Shown: one piece after another, positions 1 through 8,297 of the stretch
Numbering within the stretch: the first letter of the stretch is position 1
Layout: the number at the start of each line of letters is the position of its first letter
NCBI RefSeq assembly: GCF_900590885.1
Contig: NZ_UUON01000045.1
Coordinates: 1-64,000 of the forward strand
Length of the DNA stretch: 64,000 bases
DNA from: Pseudomonas viridiflava
GTDB lineage: Bacteria > Pseudomonadota > Gammaproteobacteria > Pseudomonadales > Pseudomonadaceae
Direction of reading: 5' to 3'
The notes under the pieces: model-generated
The model's database searches: none
Seen by the model: only the letters and a program-made list of their open reading frames with translations
What the model was told of the DNA's origin: nothing
Translations under genes and position numbers: made by a program

Positions 1-1287
1 GGTGCGATACACCCGCGTCCACTCAAACGGCAGCACCCCATCCAGCGTGCCATCAGTCAGCGTGAGCAATTCCTCGCCAGTAACCATCGACACCGGGCAA
101 CCATTGGTGGCCGTCTTGTCCGCAGAAGCCGCCGCATCCCCCTTCGGGTTTTTCGCCGATACGGGCACGTCATCAACGTGCTCTTTCTGCTTCAAAACCG
201 CGTTCTGCCGCGCACGCCAGCGCATCTGCATCGTGCCTTGCTTCAGCCCCCCCCCCACCCCGCGAACCGCCACCGCCTTGTAGCGATCCACCGCCTGCAT
301 AAACCGGGTCAGAATTGCGAACAGGCTCTCAACAAAGCCGATGGCCAGCGTAATGATCTGCTTGCCGTACTTGACCAGCCGCAAGCTCAGGTAGGCCACG
401 CCCGCCGCCGGCAGCGCAATCGTCAGCACTACGGCGATCACCAGGTCGATCAGCAACGACACCACGAACCCGGCGGCGGCCTTGGCGATTTCGCTGGGTG
501 GCAGTGCGTCGAGCCACAGCATCGTCGTGCGCATCATCAGGAACAGCGCTGCCTCGTCACTGGCCAGCAACATCGCCTGTTCCATGACCTTGGGGGCGTC
601 GGTGGCAATTTTTGCCAACCTGGCCGCCTCGGCGCCCAGCTGTTCGGCGTATTTCAACGGGTCTTCAAGAATCGCCTGCACCAGCTTGATGCTGTCCCAC
701 ACATCACGGATCGCTGCCCAGCTGCCGGCCAGCACACCGCTGCCAATGGCGCTGGCGGTGGAAACTTCCCAGTGTGGCCTGAAGCCTTTCCACTGCTCCC
801 GAAGCCATTGTTCAAGGTCTGACGTCAGCCCTGCGTAGGAGGCAAACAGTGCATCCACCTGTTGCGCCGAGACGCCGCCCTGCACCCGCACCTGATAGCG
901 CTTGCCAGCGGCACAGGGGTGCGAACCCTTGCCGTGCTCATCCAGCATTACAACGGTCGAGCTGCCGTCATCCAGCCCGATAACCTCCACCGGGATGTCG
1001 CCAATCGGCACGTCGTAGGCCGACTCGAACTTGCTTTCGATCTTCAGCTCGCCGCCCAACGGGCACAGGGCGACGCTGCCGAGCACATCCGCATCGGTCA
1101 TGCTGACGGTCTTGAGCGAATCCCCCACCCGCAACACCCGATCCATCCCCAGCAACGACGGCAAATCCGCTGCATGGCTGACCGAGTCCATCGCGCGGCC
1201 ATACCAGCTGTTCATCTGCTGGCGATACACCGCCAGGCTCTGATGGAAGCCATCCAGTTCATGTTCGATAAAGGCGATGTGGGTCAT
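1..1287 (-). CDS. Rhs-family polymorphic toxin, N-terminal part (partial, runs off left edge)
   Basis: The minus strand is open from ATG 1287 to base 1, so only about 429 N-terminal residues are visible. They begin MTHIAFIEHELDGF. A hydrophobic stretch at about residues 272-298 (FVVSLLIDLVIAVVLTIALP) is one or two membrane segments. From about residue 397 the sequence NGCPVSMVTGEELLTLTDG followed by PFEWTRVYRT is the classic entry to the Rhs/YD-repeat shell (DUF6531-like). No PAAR motif is visible. Proteins of this type are usually type VI secretion cargo, with the toxin at the unseen C-terminus. The coding strand holds a run of ten G (247-256) and the frame is intact through it. The start is uncertain: the frame is open upstream to a TGA at 1363-1365, with TTG codons at 1311 and 1335, and no strong Shine-Dalgarno favours any of them. 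Confidence 0.85.
   Translation of the reverse strand, partial: MTHIAFIEHELDGFHQSLAVYRQQMNSWYGRAMDSVSHAADLPSLLGMDRVLRVGDSLKTVSMTDADVLGSVALCPLGGELKIESKFESAYDVPIGDIPVEVIGLDDGSSTVVMLDEHGKGSHPCAAGKRYQVRVQGGVSAQQVDALFASYAGLTSDLEQWLREQWKGFRPHWEVSTASAIGSGVLAGSWAAIRDVWDSIKLVQAILEDPLKYAEQLGAEAARLAKIATDAPKVMEQAMLLASDEAALFLMMRTTMLWLDALPPSEIAKAAAGFVVSLLIDLVIAVVLTIALPAAGVAYLSLRLVKYGKQIITLAIGFVESLFAILTRFMQAVDRYKAVAVRGVGGGLKQGTMQMRWRARQNAVLKQKEHVDDVPVSAKNPKGDAAASADKTATNGCPVSMVTGEELLTLTDGTLDGVLPFEWTRVYRT
247..256 (-). repeat. G10 homopolymer tract inside the Rhs gene
   Basis: Ten consecutive C on the plus strand read as G10 in the Rhs coding strand, at about residues 344-347 (Val-Gly-Gly-Gly). They lie between the membrane segment and the Rhs shell. 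As written the frame is preserved. A gain or loss of one base would truncate the protein before the Rhs core, so this could be a slippage site. A sequencing error in the run cannot be excluded, but the in-frame continuation into a conserved Rhs motif supports the length shown. Confidence 0.7.
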
Positions 1288-1520
1288 CCATGACGTCTCG
1301 GCAGGGGGCAAGGCGTCTGAGTCTGTCGCAGCCAAAAGCGGCTGGATGAACGGTTGAAAAAATCAGAAAGGGCCGACCTGCAAAGGGAAAAAGCCTTGAA
1401 AGATCTCGTCAAAAAACTACAAAAAAAAGCGACGCATCTGATTGCGGCAAGGCCATGGAAAGATTCTCAAATAAAAACGCCTCGTATCCTTGCCCGATTT
1501 TCCGAGGTGGCCGTCATGGT

Positions 1521-1537
1521 TAATAGAACCTCTATTA
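1521..1537. promoter_or_regulatory. Inverted repeat just upstream of the siderophore receptor
   Basis: TAATAG-AACCT-CTATTA is a perfect 6-bp inverted repeat with a 5-bp spacer, ending 13 bases before ATG 1551 and next to the ribosome-binding AGGA (1541-1544). It may be an operator or an mRNA hairpin controlling the receptor. It is not a convincing Fur box. Apart from this, 1288-1550 is A/T-richer than its neighbours and shows no other gene. Confidence 0.4.
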
Positions 1538-1550
1538 CGCAGGATTTCCC

Positions 1551-4043
1551 ATGTCGCGCCTTGCTCGTCCCTTGCACCCACTGGCCCTGTCAGTGGCGAT
1601 GGCTTTTGCCGCCGTGCCGTTGTTGACTGTCCAGCCCGCCGTCGCTGCCGAAAGCAGCAGTACGCTGCGCGGCTTTAAGATTCCGGCCGGCGACCTGAGC
1701 CAGGCGCTCAACAGCCTGGCGGAGCAGGCGGGCCTGGTGCTGGCATTCGACGCAAGCCTCACGCGCGGCAAACACAGCAATGGCCTGAGCGGGCAATACG
1801 CCACCGACGTGGCGCTGACCCAGTTGCTCGCCGGCAGCGGCCTGCAAGCGTTGAAACTCTCGGTGGACCGCTACCGCCTCGAAGCCATCCCCGATAACGG
1901 CGGCGCCATGGAGTTGCAGGCCACCACCATCAGCGGCGCCTACCAGAGCGAAAGCCCGACCGGGCCCGTCTCCGGCTACGTGGCCACCCGCAGCCTGTCG
2001 GGCACCAAGACCGACACCGCGGTGATCGAGACGCCGCAGTCGATCTCCATCGTCACCAAAGACCAGATGCGCGCGCAGAACGCCGAAAGCCTCAACCAGA
2101 TCCTGCGCTACAGCGCTGCCGTGGTCCCGGAGACCCGGGGCGCCACCGCCTCGCGCCTGGACCATTTGACCATTCGTGGCTTCGCCCCGGCCACCTACCT
2201 CGACGGCTTGCGCATGCCCTCGAGCCGTGACGCCTTGCCGCAAAAGGATGCGTTCGACCTGGAGCGCGTCGAAGTGCTGCGCGGCCCGGCCTCGGTGTTG
2301 TACGGGCAGGGCACGCCGAGCGGGGTGATCAACATGGTCACCAAGCGCCCGCTGGACACGCCGTTTCATGAAGTGGGCGTTGAATACGGCACGTTCAACA
2401 AGAAGCGCACCACCTTTGACTTGAGTGGCCCGATCGACGATCAAGGCGTTTATTCCTACCGCGTCGCCGGCCTTTTCGATGATGCCGACGGCCAGGTAGA
2501 ACACACCGAAACCCGTCGCCAGTCGTTATCGAGTGCCTTCACCTGGCGTCCGGACGAGGACACGTCGCTGACCTTGCTCGGGCATTTCCAGAAGGACCCC
2601 AAGGGCGCGTCCTACGGCTCGGTGCCCGCCTGGGGCTCGGTGTTGCACAGCCCGACCGGGCGCAAGATCGACGTGGATTTCTATGACGGCGAAAAGAACT
2701 TCGAGAAAAGCGACCGCGAGTACTACTCCCTCGGCTACGCCTTCGAGCATCACTTCAACGATGTGTGGACGGTGCGCCAGAACGCCCGATACCTGCGCGC
2801 CGAAGGCATCTACCGCAGCCTCTACAACAGCAACTTGCAGGCGGATTACCGCACGTCCAACCGTTCGACCATCGCCACCGATGTCGACATGGACGCCTAC
2901 ACCCTCGATAACCAGGTGCAGGCCAAATTCGATACCGGCCCGTTGCAGCACACCTTGTTGATGGGGCTCGATTACCAGAACACCAGCACCGATACCAAGC
3001 AAGGTTACGGTGCGGGGCCGACGCTGGATATTTTCGATCCGGTTTACGGGGCTCCCGTGGCTACGCCGGCGTTCATTACCGACGCCACCTCGCGCAGCGA
3101 GCAAACCGGCGTTTACCTGCAAGAGCAAATGAAATGGGACAAATGGGTGCTGTTGCTGGGCGGCCGATATGACTGGGCCAGCACCGACAGCACCACCAAA
3201 ACCATCAAAACCGGGGCCAAGAGCAAGTCGTCCCTGGACAGCAAGGCGTTTACCGGTCGCATAGGCCTGGTGTACCTGTTCGATAATGGCCTGGCGCCGT
3301 ATGCCAGTTATTCGGAGTCGTTCAACCCGCAATCAGGCACCGGTTTTGGCGGTTCGGTGTTTAAACCGACCGAAGGCAAGCAGTATGAAATTGGTATCAA
3401 ATACCAGCCGCCGGGCAGCAACAGCTTTATTACCGCAGCGATCTTCGACCTGCGCCAGACCAACGTACCGACCATGGACCCGGATCCAACCCACCTGTGC
3501 GGCAGCGGCCGTTGCAGCATTCAGGACGGTGAGCAGCAATCCCGTGGTTTTGAGCTGGAAGGCAAGGCCAGCCTCAACGACAACCTGGATATCACCGCGG
3601 CCTACGCTTACCTCGACAACCGCGTGAGCAAGTCCAACAGTACGGTGCGTTACGCGCCTATCACCGATATCGGTGTAGGTGCGCCCGTGCCGGCCGAAGG
3701 CACCACCACCTATGGCGTGCCGCGCCACACGGCCTCGGCCTGGGCCGACTACACCTTCCATGACGGCAACCTCAAGGGCTTCGGCATGGGCGCCGGCGCG
3801 CGGTATGTAGGTTCGTCCTGGGGCGATACCGCCAACACCTTGAAGGTGCCGGGTTACACCCTGTTCGATGCGGCGGTGCACTACGACATCCCGAATATCG
3901 CGAACCTCAAGGACAACCTACGCCTGGCGCTCAACGCCACCAACCTGGCGAATAAAGAGTATGTCGCGTCGTGCTATTCCTACTCGTGGTGCTGGTATGG
4001 CTCGCAGCGTACCGTGCAGGCGAGTGCGACCTACCAGTGGTAG
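1551..4043 (+). CDS. TonB-dependent siderophore receptor with N-terminal signalling (STN) domain
   Basis: This 830-residue outer-membrane receptor imports an Fe(III)-siderophore using TonB energy. A signal peptide ends near AVAAES (about residue 33). It is followed by a secretin/TonB short N-terminal domain (FKIPAGDLSQALNSLAEQAG, about residues 42-115), as in FecA/FpvA-type transducers. The plug domain has IETPQSISIVTKDQM and the signature RVEVLRGPASVLYGQG. A 22-strand barrel follows, ending in the aromatic ATYQW. The pattern fits the FhuA/FiuA/FoxA (hydroxamate) branch, but the substrate cannot be read from sequence. AGGA at 1541 precedes ATG 1551. The STN domain normally signals to an anti-sigma/ECF sigma pair, and none lies next to it. 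Confidence 0.93.
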   Translation: MSRLARPLHPLALSVAMAFAAVPLLTVQPAVAAESSSTLRGFKIPAGDLSQALNSLAEQAGLVLAFDASLTRGKHSNGLSGQYATDVALTQLLAGSGLQALKLSVDRYRLEAIPDNGGAMELQATTISGAYQSESPTGPVSGYVATRSLSGTKTDTAVIETPQSISIVTKDQMRAQNAESLNQILRYSAAVVPETRGATASRLDHLTIRGFAPATYLDGLRMPSSRDALPQKDAFDLERVEVLRGPASVLYGQGTPSGVINMVTKRPLDTPFHEVGVEYGTFNKKRTTFDLSGPIDDQGVYSYRVAGLFDDADGQVEHTETRRQSLSSAFTWRPDEDTSLTLLGHFQKDPKGASYGSVPAWGSVLHSPTGRKIDVDFYDGEKNFEKSDREYYSLGYAFEHHFNDVWTVRQNARYLRAEGIYRSLYNSNLQADYRTSNRSTIATDVDMDAYTLDNQVQAKFDTGPLQHTLLMGLDYQNTSTDTKQGYGAGPTLDIFDPVYGAPVATPAFITDATSRSEQTGVYLQEQMKWDKWVLLLGGRYDWASTDSTTKTIKTGAKSKSSLDSKAFTGRIGLVYLFDNGLAPYASYSESFNPQSGTGFGGSVFKPTEGKQYEIGIKYQPPGSNSFITAAIFDLRQTNVPTMDPDPTHLCGSGRCSIQDGEQQSRGFELEGKASLNDNLDITAAYAYLDNRVSKSNSTVRYAPITDIGVGAPVPAEGTTTYGVPRHTASAWADYTFHDGNLKGFGMGAGARYVGSSWGDTANTLKVPGYTLFDAAVHYDIPNIANLKDNLRLALNATNLANKEYVASCYSYSWCWYGSQRTVQASATYQW

Positions 4044-4052
4044 CGCGGTCAA

Positions 4053-4074
4053 TGTGGCAAGCTCGCTCGCCACA
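4053..4074. repeat. Short palindrome (REP-like) downstream of the receptor gene
   Basis: TGTGGC and GCCACA flank AAGCTCGCTC, a degenerate member of the short TGTGG...CCACA palindromes common between Pseudomonas genes. It lies 10 bases past the receptor stop codon and could act as a weak transcript 3' end. There is no T-run. Confidence 0.45.
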
Positions 4075-4180
4075 GGAACCGGCGACAACTCACCTTGGTA
4101 AGAAGGCAATTTAATGGCCCCCCTGTAACCAAATCCTCGCCAGAATCGCTTTTATTTCAGGTGGTTAGGTGAGGAAGCAA

Positions 4181-4510
4181 ATGCGCACTGTTGGAATCAT
4201 GCTGATCGCCTGTTCCCTGGCCGGTGGCGCGGCTGCCGTGCAGGCACGGGAGCTGCGCGACGGGGACAAGTACATGTGCAGCTGGGGCGCCGGCACCGCC
4301 GCCAGGGCCCAGGAGTTGAAGCTGTCGGGGGTGTCGCTGTACGCCGCGCGGCAAAAGATCCACACCATCAAGTTCAACAAATCGTGGATGCGCATGATGG
4401 CCATGGGCATCACCGAGCAAACTTATGACAGCCGTTCACGCCTGAAACCCGAGGCCATTCGCCAGAGCTTCTACCAGGATTGCCTGCGCTACAAAGTCGC
4501 GCGTAAATGA
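4181..4510 (+). CDS. Small secreted hypothetical protein
   Basis: This is a 109-residue protein of unrecognised family. The start at ATG 4181 is chosen because GAGGA (4171-4175) sits at ideal spacing. An in-frame GTG at 4169 has none. Residues 1-22 (MRTVGIMLIACSLAGGAAAV) form a signal peptide ending at VQA. The mature part is basic and has two cysteines, in KYMCSW and QDCLRY, which could form a periplasmic disulfide. It ends 4 bases before the convergent LysR gene. No function is assigned. Confidence 0.75.
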   Translation: MRTVGIMLIACSLAGGAAAVQARELRDGDKYMCSWGAGTAARAQELKLSGVSLYAARQKIHTIKFNKSWMRMMAMGITEQTYDSRSRLKPEAIRQSFYQDCLRYKVARK

Positions 4511-4514
4511 TCGC

Positions 4515-5414
4515 TTAGCGACTCAGCGGCGAGCTGGCGTCTTCCTGGAAGTACACCCGCGCCGTTTCAATAAACCGTCGGTTGGCCTGGGACAGGTATT
4601 CACTGGCGCGCCAGCACAGGTTGAAGTGCATGAACTGCGCAGGCTCGAACGACACGCCCACCAGCCCCGGTTCCTGCTCCTGCACCGAGCGCAGCAGGGT
4701 AGACGCGCCCATGCCGCTGCGGGTGGCGGCAATCACCAACGGCACGAAGTTGCTTTCAAGGGCGATGTTGAAACTCACCCGGGCGTTGCTGCAAAAGGCG
4801 TCCAGCAGGTGACGCTGTAAAAAGGTGTTGTCGAACACCAGCATCGCCTCGTCCTTCAACCGTTCTGCCGGGATCGAAAGCTCGCTCGCCAACGGGTGCC
4901 GATCACTCACGCACAACACCATCTCATCACTGCCCAGCAACACCGACTCCCAGCCCGCATCAACCCGGCGTGACTCCAGCAGCGCCACGTCAATCTGCCG
5001 GGTGCCCAGACGTTCGCTGATGTCATCGGCGCTGCCTTCCACCACATGCATGGCAATGCCCGGGTAGCGCGCGCGGAACTGCATCAACAGCTCCGGAATA
5101 TGGCGGATGCCATACATCGGCGGTACGCCGATACGGATTTCGCCGCTGTGCAATTGGGTCAGGTCCTGCAACTCGCGACGGGCACCGGCCAGGCCCTGCA
5201 GACAGGCTTCGGCGCGGGCCAGGAACAGCTGGCCTTCGGCGGTCACGCTGATCTGCCGTGTCGCACGGTTGAACAATGCCACGCCCAATTCATCCTCCAG
5301 GCGGCTGACGGCCATGCTCAGCGCCGGTTGCGCCACGTGCAGGGCCTGCGCGGCCTTGGTAAAGCTGCCTTGGCGGGCGATCTCGACGCAGTACTCCAAC
5401 GCTTTAAGGTTCAT
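4515..5414 (-). CDS. LysR-family transcriptional regulator
   Basis: This 299-residue protein has the LysR winged helix at residues 1-60 (MNLKALEYCVEIARQGSFTK, then AQPALSMAVSRLEDELGVAL). A periplasmic-binding-like effector domain starts near GEIRIGVPPMYGI. LysR proteins bind DNA as tetramers and usually control a divergently transcribed neighbour. Here that is the AbrB-like membrane gene at 5521, with a 106-bp shared regulatory region. It may therefore also govern the downstream FAH hydrolase. Its ligand is unknown; the overall look is CynR/CysB-like, and an aromatic or organic acid is plausible given the hydrolase. Confidence 0.9.
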   Translation of the reverse strand: MNLKALEYCVEIARQGSFTKAAQALHVAQPALSMAVSRLEDELGVALFNRATRQISVTAEGQLFLARAEACLQGLAGARRELQDLTQLHSGEIRIGVPPMYGIRHIPELLMQFRARYPGIAMHVVEGSADDISERLGTRQIDVALLESRRVDAGWESVLLGSDEMVLCVSDRHPLASELSIPAERLKDEAMLVFDNTFLQRHLLDAFCSNARVSFNIALESNFVPLVIAATRSGMGASTLLRSVQEQEPGLVGVSFEPAQFMHFNLCWRASEYLSQANRRFIETARVYFQEDASSPLSR

Positions 5415-5447
5415 GCCTGCTCACATAACAAAGAATGATGATGTGCT

Positions 5448-5470
5448 TCACAAATGGATATTTTCTGTGA
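5448..5470. promoter_or_regulatory. Putative LysR operator in the divergent promoter
   Basis: TCACA, 13 bases, then TGTGA forms an inverted repeat between the LysR start (5414) and the divergent membrane gene (5521). TATAAC at 5483-5488 could be the -10 element for the rightward gene. The position suits a LysR binding site (dyad with T and A ends). It is a reversed-arm arrangement relative to a CRP/Vfr site, so that reading was not favoured. Confidence 0.35.
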
Positions 5471-5520
5471 TGAGGGCAAGTCTATAACCTTGCGCCATCC
5501 TTCTCCATGCCGGGTTAAAC

Positions 5521-6576
5521 ATGATGCTCAATCTTCGCCAGTACTGGCTTGTAACCCTGATGGTCGGCGCCCTTGGCGGCAGCCTTGCGAGTTGGGCCGG
5601 GTGGCCGTTGCCGTGGGTGATCGGTGCTTTGGTCGCGGTGTTGCTGACCCGCTGCGCTGGCGGCCGGGTGCCGGAAGTCCCCTACGGTCGTCAAGCCGGG
5701 CAGGTGATAGTGGCGGTCGCCATTGGCTGCCACTTTACGTTGCCGGTGATGCAACAGGTGGCGGCTCATCTGGGGCTGATCATGCTGGCGGTCTCACTCA
5801 CGCTGGTGTTGGCGCTGGGCTCGGTGCTGATCCTGCACCGCTGGGGCGTGCCACTGGGCACCGCGTTCTTCGCCTTGATGCCGGCCAACTCTTCGGAGAT
5901 GGTCCACCTCGGCCGCCAACGCCAGGCGGACGCCGGGTTTATCGCCGCCGCCCATAGCATCCGCCTGCTGTTGATCCTGCTGACGGTGCCCGCCGTCGTC
6001 ACCTTCGGGGTGCCGCACGTGGCGGCGCAGCCGGCGTTGCCGGTGATCTGGCCGTGGCTGGTCTTTATCCTTGCAACGGGCTGGCTGGCCGCCTTGGGTT
6101 TCAAGCAGTGCAACCTGCCCAACCCCTGGACGTTCGGGCCGTTCCTGATCTGCGCAGTGGGTGTGGGTTGCAACAACCTGTCGATGAGCATGCCCGGTTG
6201 GCTGAGTGGCACTGGGCAGTTGCTGATTGGCTGCGCGTTGGGTGTCGCGTTTGATCGCAGTTTCCTGCGCCGCGCGCCGGGTTTTCTGTCGAAGGTGCTG
6301 CTGTTGCTGGCCGGCTCGGTGATGGCCACGGCGCTGGCGGCCTGGGCGCTCGGTACTTGGCTGGAGATGCCGTGGCTGTCCCTGGCCCTGGGCATGATGC
6401 CCGGCAGCGCGCCGGAAATGAGCCTGACTGCCGAGGCCTTGGGCCTGGCGGTGACCCTGGTGACGGCGATGCAGGTGATCCGCATGTTGCTGATCCAGGC
6501 CGCCTGCCTGCCGCTGTATCGCCTGCTGACGCGCGCCCCGCAGGTGCAAGCACCGCCCAGTGCAAAATCTGCGTAA
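5521..6576 (+). CDS. AbrB-family (AbrB_dup) integral membrane protein
   Basis: This 351-residue protein is almost entirely hydrophobic, with about 10 membrane segments in two similar halves. The second-half motif LALGMMPGSAPEMSLTAEAL mirrors the first-half FFALMPANSSEMVHLGRQ. This is the duplicated membrane family mislabelled AbrB regulator or ammonia monooxygenase in databases. It has no DNA-binding AbrB fold, and a small-molecule transport role is more likely. It is divergent from a LysR gene and followed after 66 bases by a fumarylacetoacetate-hydrolase family gene, which suggests a shared role in organic acid uptake or catabolism. The exact substrate is unknown. Confidence 0.85.
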   Translation: MMLNLRQYWLVTLMVGALGGSLASWAGWPLPWVIGALVAVLLTRCAGGRVPEVPYGRQAGQVIVAVAIGCHFTLPVMQQVAAHLGLIMLAVSLTLVLALGSVLILHRWGVPLGTAFFALMPANSSEMVHLGRQRQADAGFIAAAHSIRLLLILLTVPAVVTFGVPHVAAQPALPVIWPWLVFILATGWLAALGFKQCNLPNPWTFGPFLICAVGVGCNNLSMSMPGWLSGTGQLLIGCALGVAFDRSFLRRAPGFLSKVLLLLAGSVMATALAAWALGTWLEMPWLSLALGMMPGSAPEMSLTAEALGLAVTLVTAMQVIRMLLIQAACLPLYRLLTRAPQVQAPPSAKSA

Positions 6577-6642
6577 GCCTGTCCAACTTTGCCCCGGCGC
6601 CCCTCGCCATACTGGCGCCAGGCAAACCAAGAGGCACAGGCC

Positions 6643-7338
6643 ATGACCGATTATGTATTCACTCCCGCGCCAACGCCGTCCCTGGCGGTACAGGGCAGCA
6701 CCGCGAGCTTTCCCCTGCGCCGCGTCTTTTGCGTGGGCCGTAACTACAGCGAGCACGCCCGCGAGATGGGCCACGACCCGGATCGCGAGCCGCCATTCTT
6801 CTTTATGAAACCGGCGGACGCGGTGGTCCCGGCCGAGGGGGGGATCGCCTACCCGCCGCTGACTGCCGACCTGCACCACGAAGTGGAATTGGTGGTGGCC
6901 ATCGGCAAGGGCGGGGTGGATATCCGTGTTGAGGACGCGTTGTCCCACGTCTGGGGTTATGGCGTCGGTATCGACCTGACCCGTCGCGACCTGCAGGCCG
7001 AGGCGAAAAAACTCTCACGCCCGTGGGACTGGGCCAAGGCCTTCGATCAGTCGGCGCCGACCACTGCCCTGCAACCGGTGAGCGCCATCGGGCACCCTGC
7101 AAGCGGCAAGATCTGGCTCAAGATCAATGGCGAACAACGCCAGGTCGGCGACCTGGCCGACCTGATCTGGAACGTCAGCGAAGTGATCAGCTACGCCTCC
7201 CGCTCCGTGGCGCTCAAGCCTGGCGACCTGATCTTCACCGGCACCCCCGCCGGCGTCGGTACGGTGCAACCGGGCGATGTACTCAGCGCCGGCATCGACG
7301 GCATTGGCGAGTTGAGTTTTACCCTCAGCCAGGGTTGA
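6643..7338 (+). CDS. Fumarylacetoacetate hydrolase family protein (fumarylpyruvate hydrolase-like)
   Basis: This 231-residue soluble enzyme of the FAH fold cleaves C-C bonds in beta-diketo acids or acts on related acyl-pyruvates. It shows FCVGRNYSEHAREMG, FFFMKPADAVV, the metal-binding HHEVELVVAIGKG (H-x-E-x-E) and the terminal FTGTPAGVG loop. Length and motifs fit the short NagK/YcgM-like group rather than the 420-residue tyrosine-pathway FahA. ATG 6643 is chosen because the conserved domain begins soon after; AAGAGGCACAGG lies just upstream. It follows the membrane gene in the same direction, so the two probably form one transcript. Confidence 0.9.
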   Translation: MTDYVFTPAPTPSLAVQGSTASFPLRRVFCVGRNYSEHAREMGHDPDREPPFFFMKPADAVVPAEGGIAYPPLTADLHHEVELVVAIGKGGVDIRVEDALSHVWGYGVGIDLTRRDLQAEAKKLSRPWDWAKAFDQSAPTTALQPVSAIGHPASGKIWLKINGEQRQVGDLADLIWNVSEVISYASRSVALKPGDLIFTGTPAGVGTVQPGDVLSAGIDGIGELSFTLSQG

Positions 7339-7388
7339 GGCTACAGTGGTGCCTTTCGACTCAGGCCCAGGCCACCCGAGAGAGCGTT

Positions 7389-8297
7389 ATGCCAGGCACC
7401 CGCGTCACCACCTACGGCATGGAGCAACGCAGCGACCGCCCCGACTTCTATATCCGCGACAAGCGGGGCAGGGCGGCGCTGACCAGTCCCCATCGGCATG
7501 AATACTTCCAGATCCAGATCAACCTCGGCGGCGACACCGTCCAGCATATCGGTGGCGCCGTACGACCGTTTCCGCGCAACGCCCTGGCGTTTATCCTGCC
7601 CCATCGGTTGCATGTGATTCCCCATCCCGAGGATGGCGAATTCATGCTGATCAACTTCAGCCAGGCGTTTTTCCTGCCGCAACTGAGCTGCGACCCCCTG
7701 GACCTGGAAGACATTCCCATCGGCCAGGCGCCGGAGTTGTCGCCGTTTCGCTTTCAGGAACAACTGGATTTCATCCTCGACGACGCGACGTTCGAGGAGG
7801 TAAAAACCTGGCTCACGCATATGCGTGAACTCGATGCCCATCGCACCTTTGGCGCCCGCGAGCGCCTCAAGGGTTACTTATTTCAGCTGATTGGCCTGGT
7901 GTGCGAGCACTACGCCGAACCGCTGCAGGCCTTCGCCGCCAACAACGCCACCCGGCGTGGGCGCAAGGATGCGTTGGCGCGGGTGCAGGCGCATATCCGC
8001 GAGCACCTGCATGAGCCGACCCTTAACCTCACCGACACGGCCGCCGCCGCCTTCCTGTCCCCTAACTACCTGACCCATCTGTTGCGCAAGGAAACCGGCA
8101 AACCCTTTTCCCAGTTGGTGCTCGACCGGCGCATGCAGCTGGCGCGCACGCTGTTGCTCAACGGCACGCAGATGATCGGTGCCATCGCGCACCGGTGCGG
8201 GTTTACCGATGAGGCGTATTTTTCCCGGTGTTTTCGCAAGGCCCATGGGCTGGCGCCGGGGCAGTTTCGGCGTCAGCAACACAACGGGCCTTTGTAG
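7389..8297 (+). CDS. AraC-family transcriptional regulator
   Basis: This 302-residue regulator has an N-terminal cupin-like sensing domain (SPHRHEYFQIQINLGGD) and a C-terminal pair of helix-turn-helix motifs. The first is in FLSPNYLTHLLRKETGKPF. The second is IGAIAHRCGFTDEAYFSRCF followed by the family end AHGLAPGQFR. ATG 7389 follows a gap of only 50 bases after the FAH gene, so it may be the third gene of the operon. With the LysR at 4515 this cluster carries two regulators for two structural genes. Confidence 0.9.
   Translation: MPGTRVTTYGMEQRSDRPDFYIRDKRGRAALTSPHRHEYFQIQINLGGDTVQHIGGAVRPFPRNALAFILPHRLHVIPHPEDGEFMLINFSQAFFLPQLSCDPLDLEDIPIGQAPELSPFRFQEQLDFILDDATFEEVKTWLTHMRELDAHRTFGARERLKGYLFQLIGLVCEHYAEPLQAFAANNATRRGRKDALARVQAHIREHLHEPTLNLTDTAAAAFLSPNYLTHLLRKETGKPFSQLVLDRRMQLARTLLLNGTQMIGAIAHRCGFTDEAYFSRCFRKAHGLAPGQFRRQQHNGPL

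Noticed and set aside
178..1293. Plus-strand reading frames across the first 1.3 kb
   Set aside because: They are antisense to the Rhs coding frame, which has recognisable motifs; their translations are low-complexity H/R/Q-rich shadow sequence.
1521..1537. Fur box or PvdS promoter for the siderophore receptor
   Set aside because: The dyad does not fit the Fur 19-mer and no TAAAT-N16-CGT element was found.
1354..1550. Lysine-rich TTG-started frame upstream of the siderophore receptor
   Set aside because: No ribosome-binding site, no family likeness, and it runs into the receptor gene in another frame.
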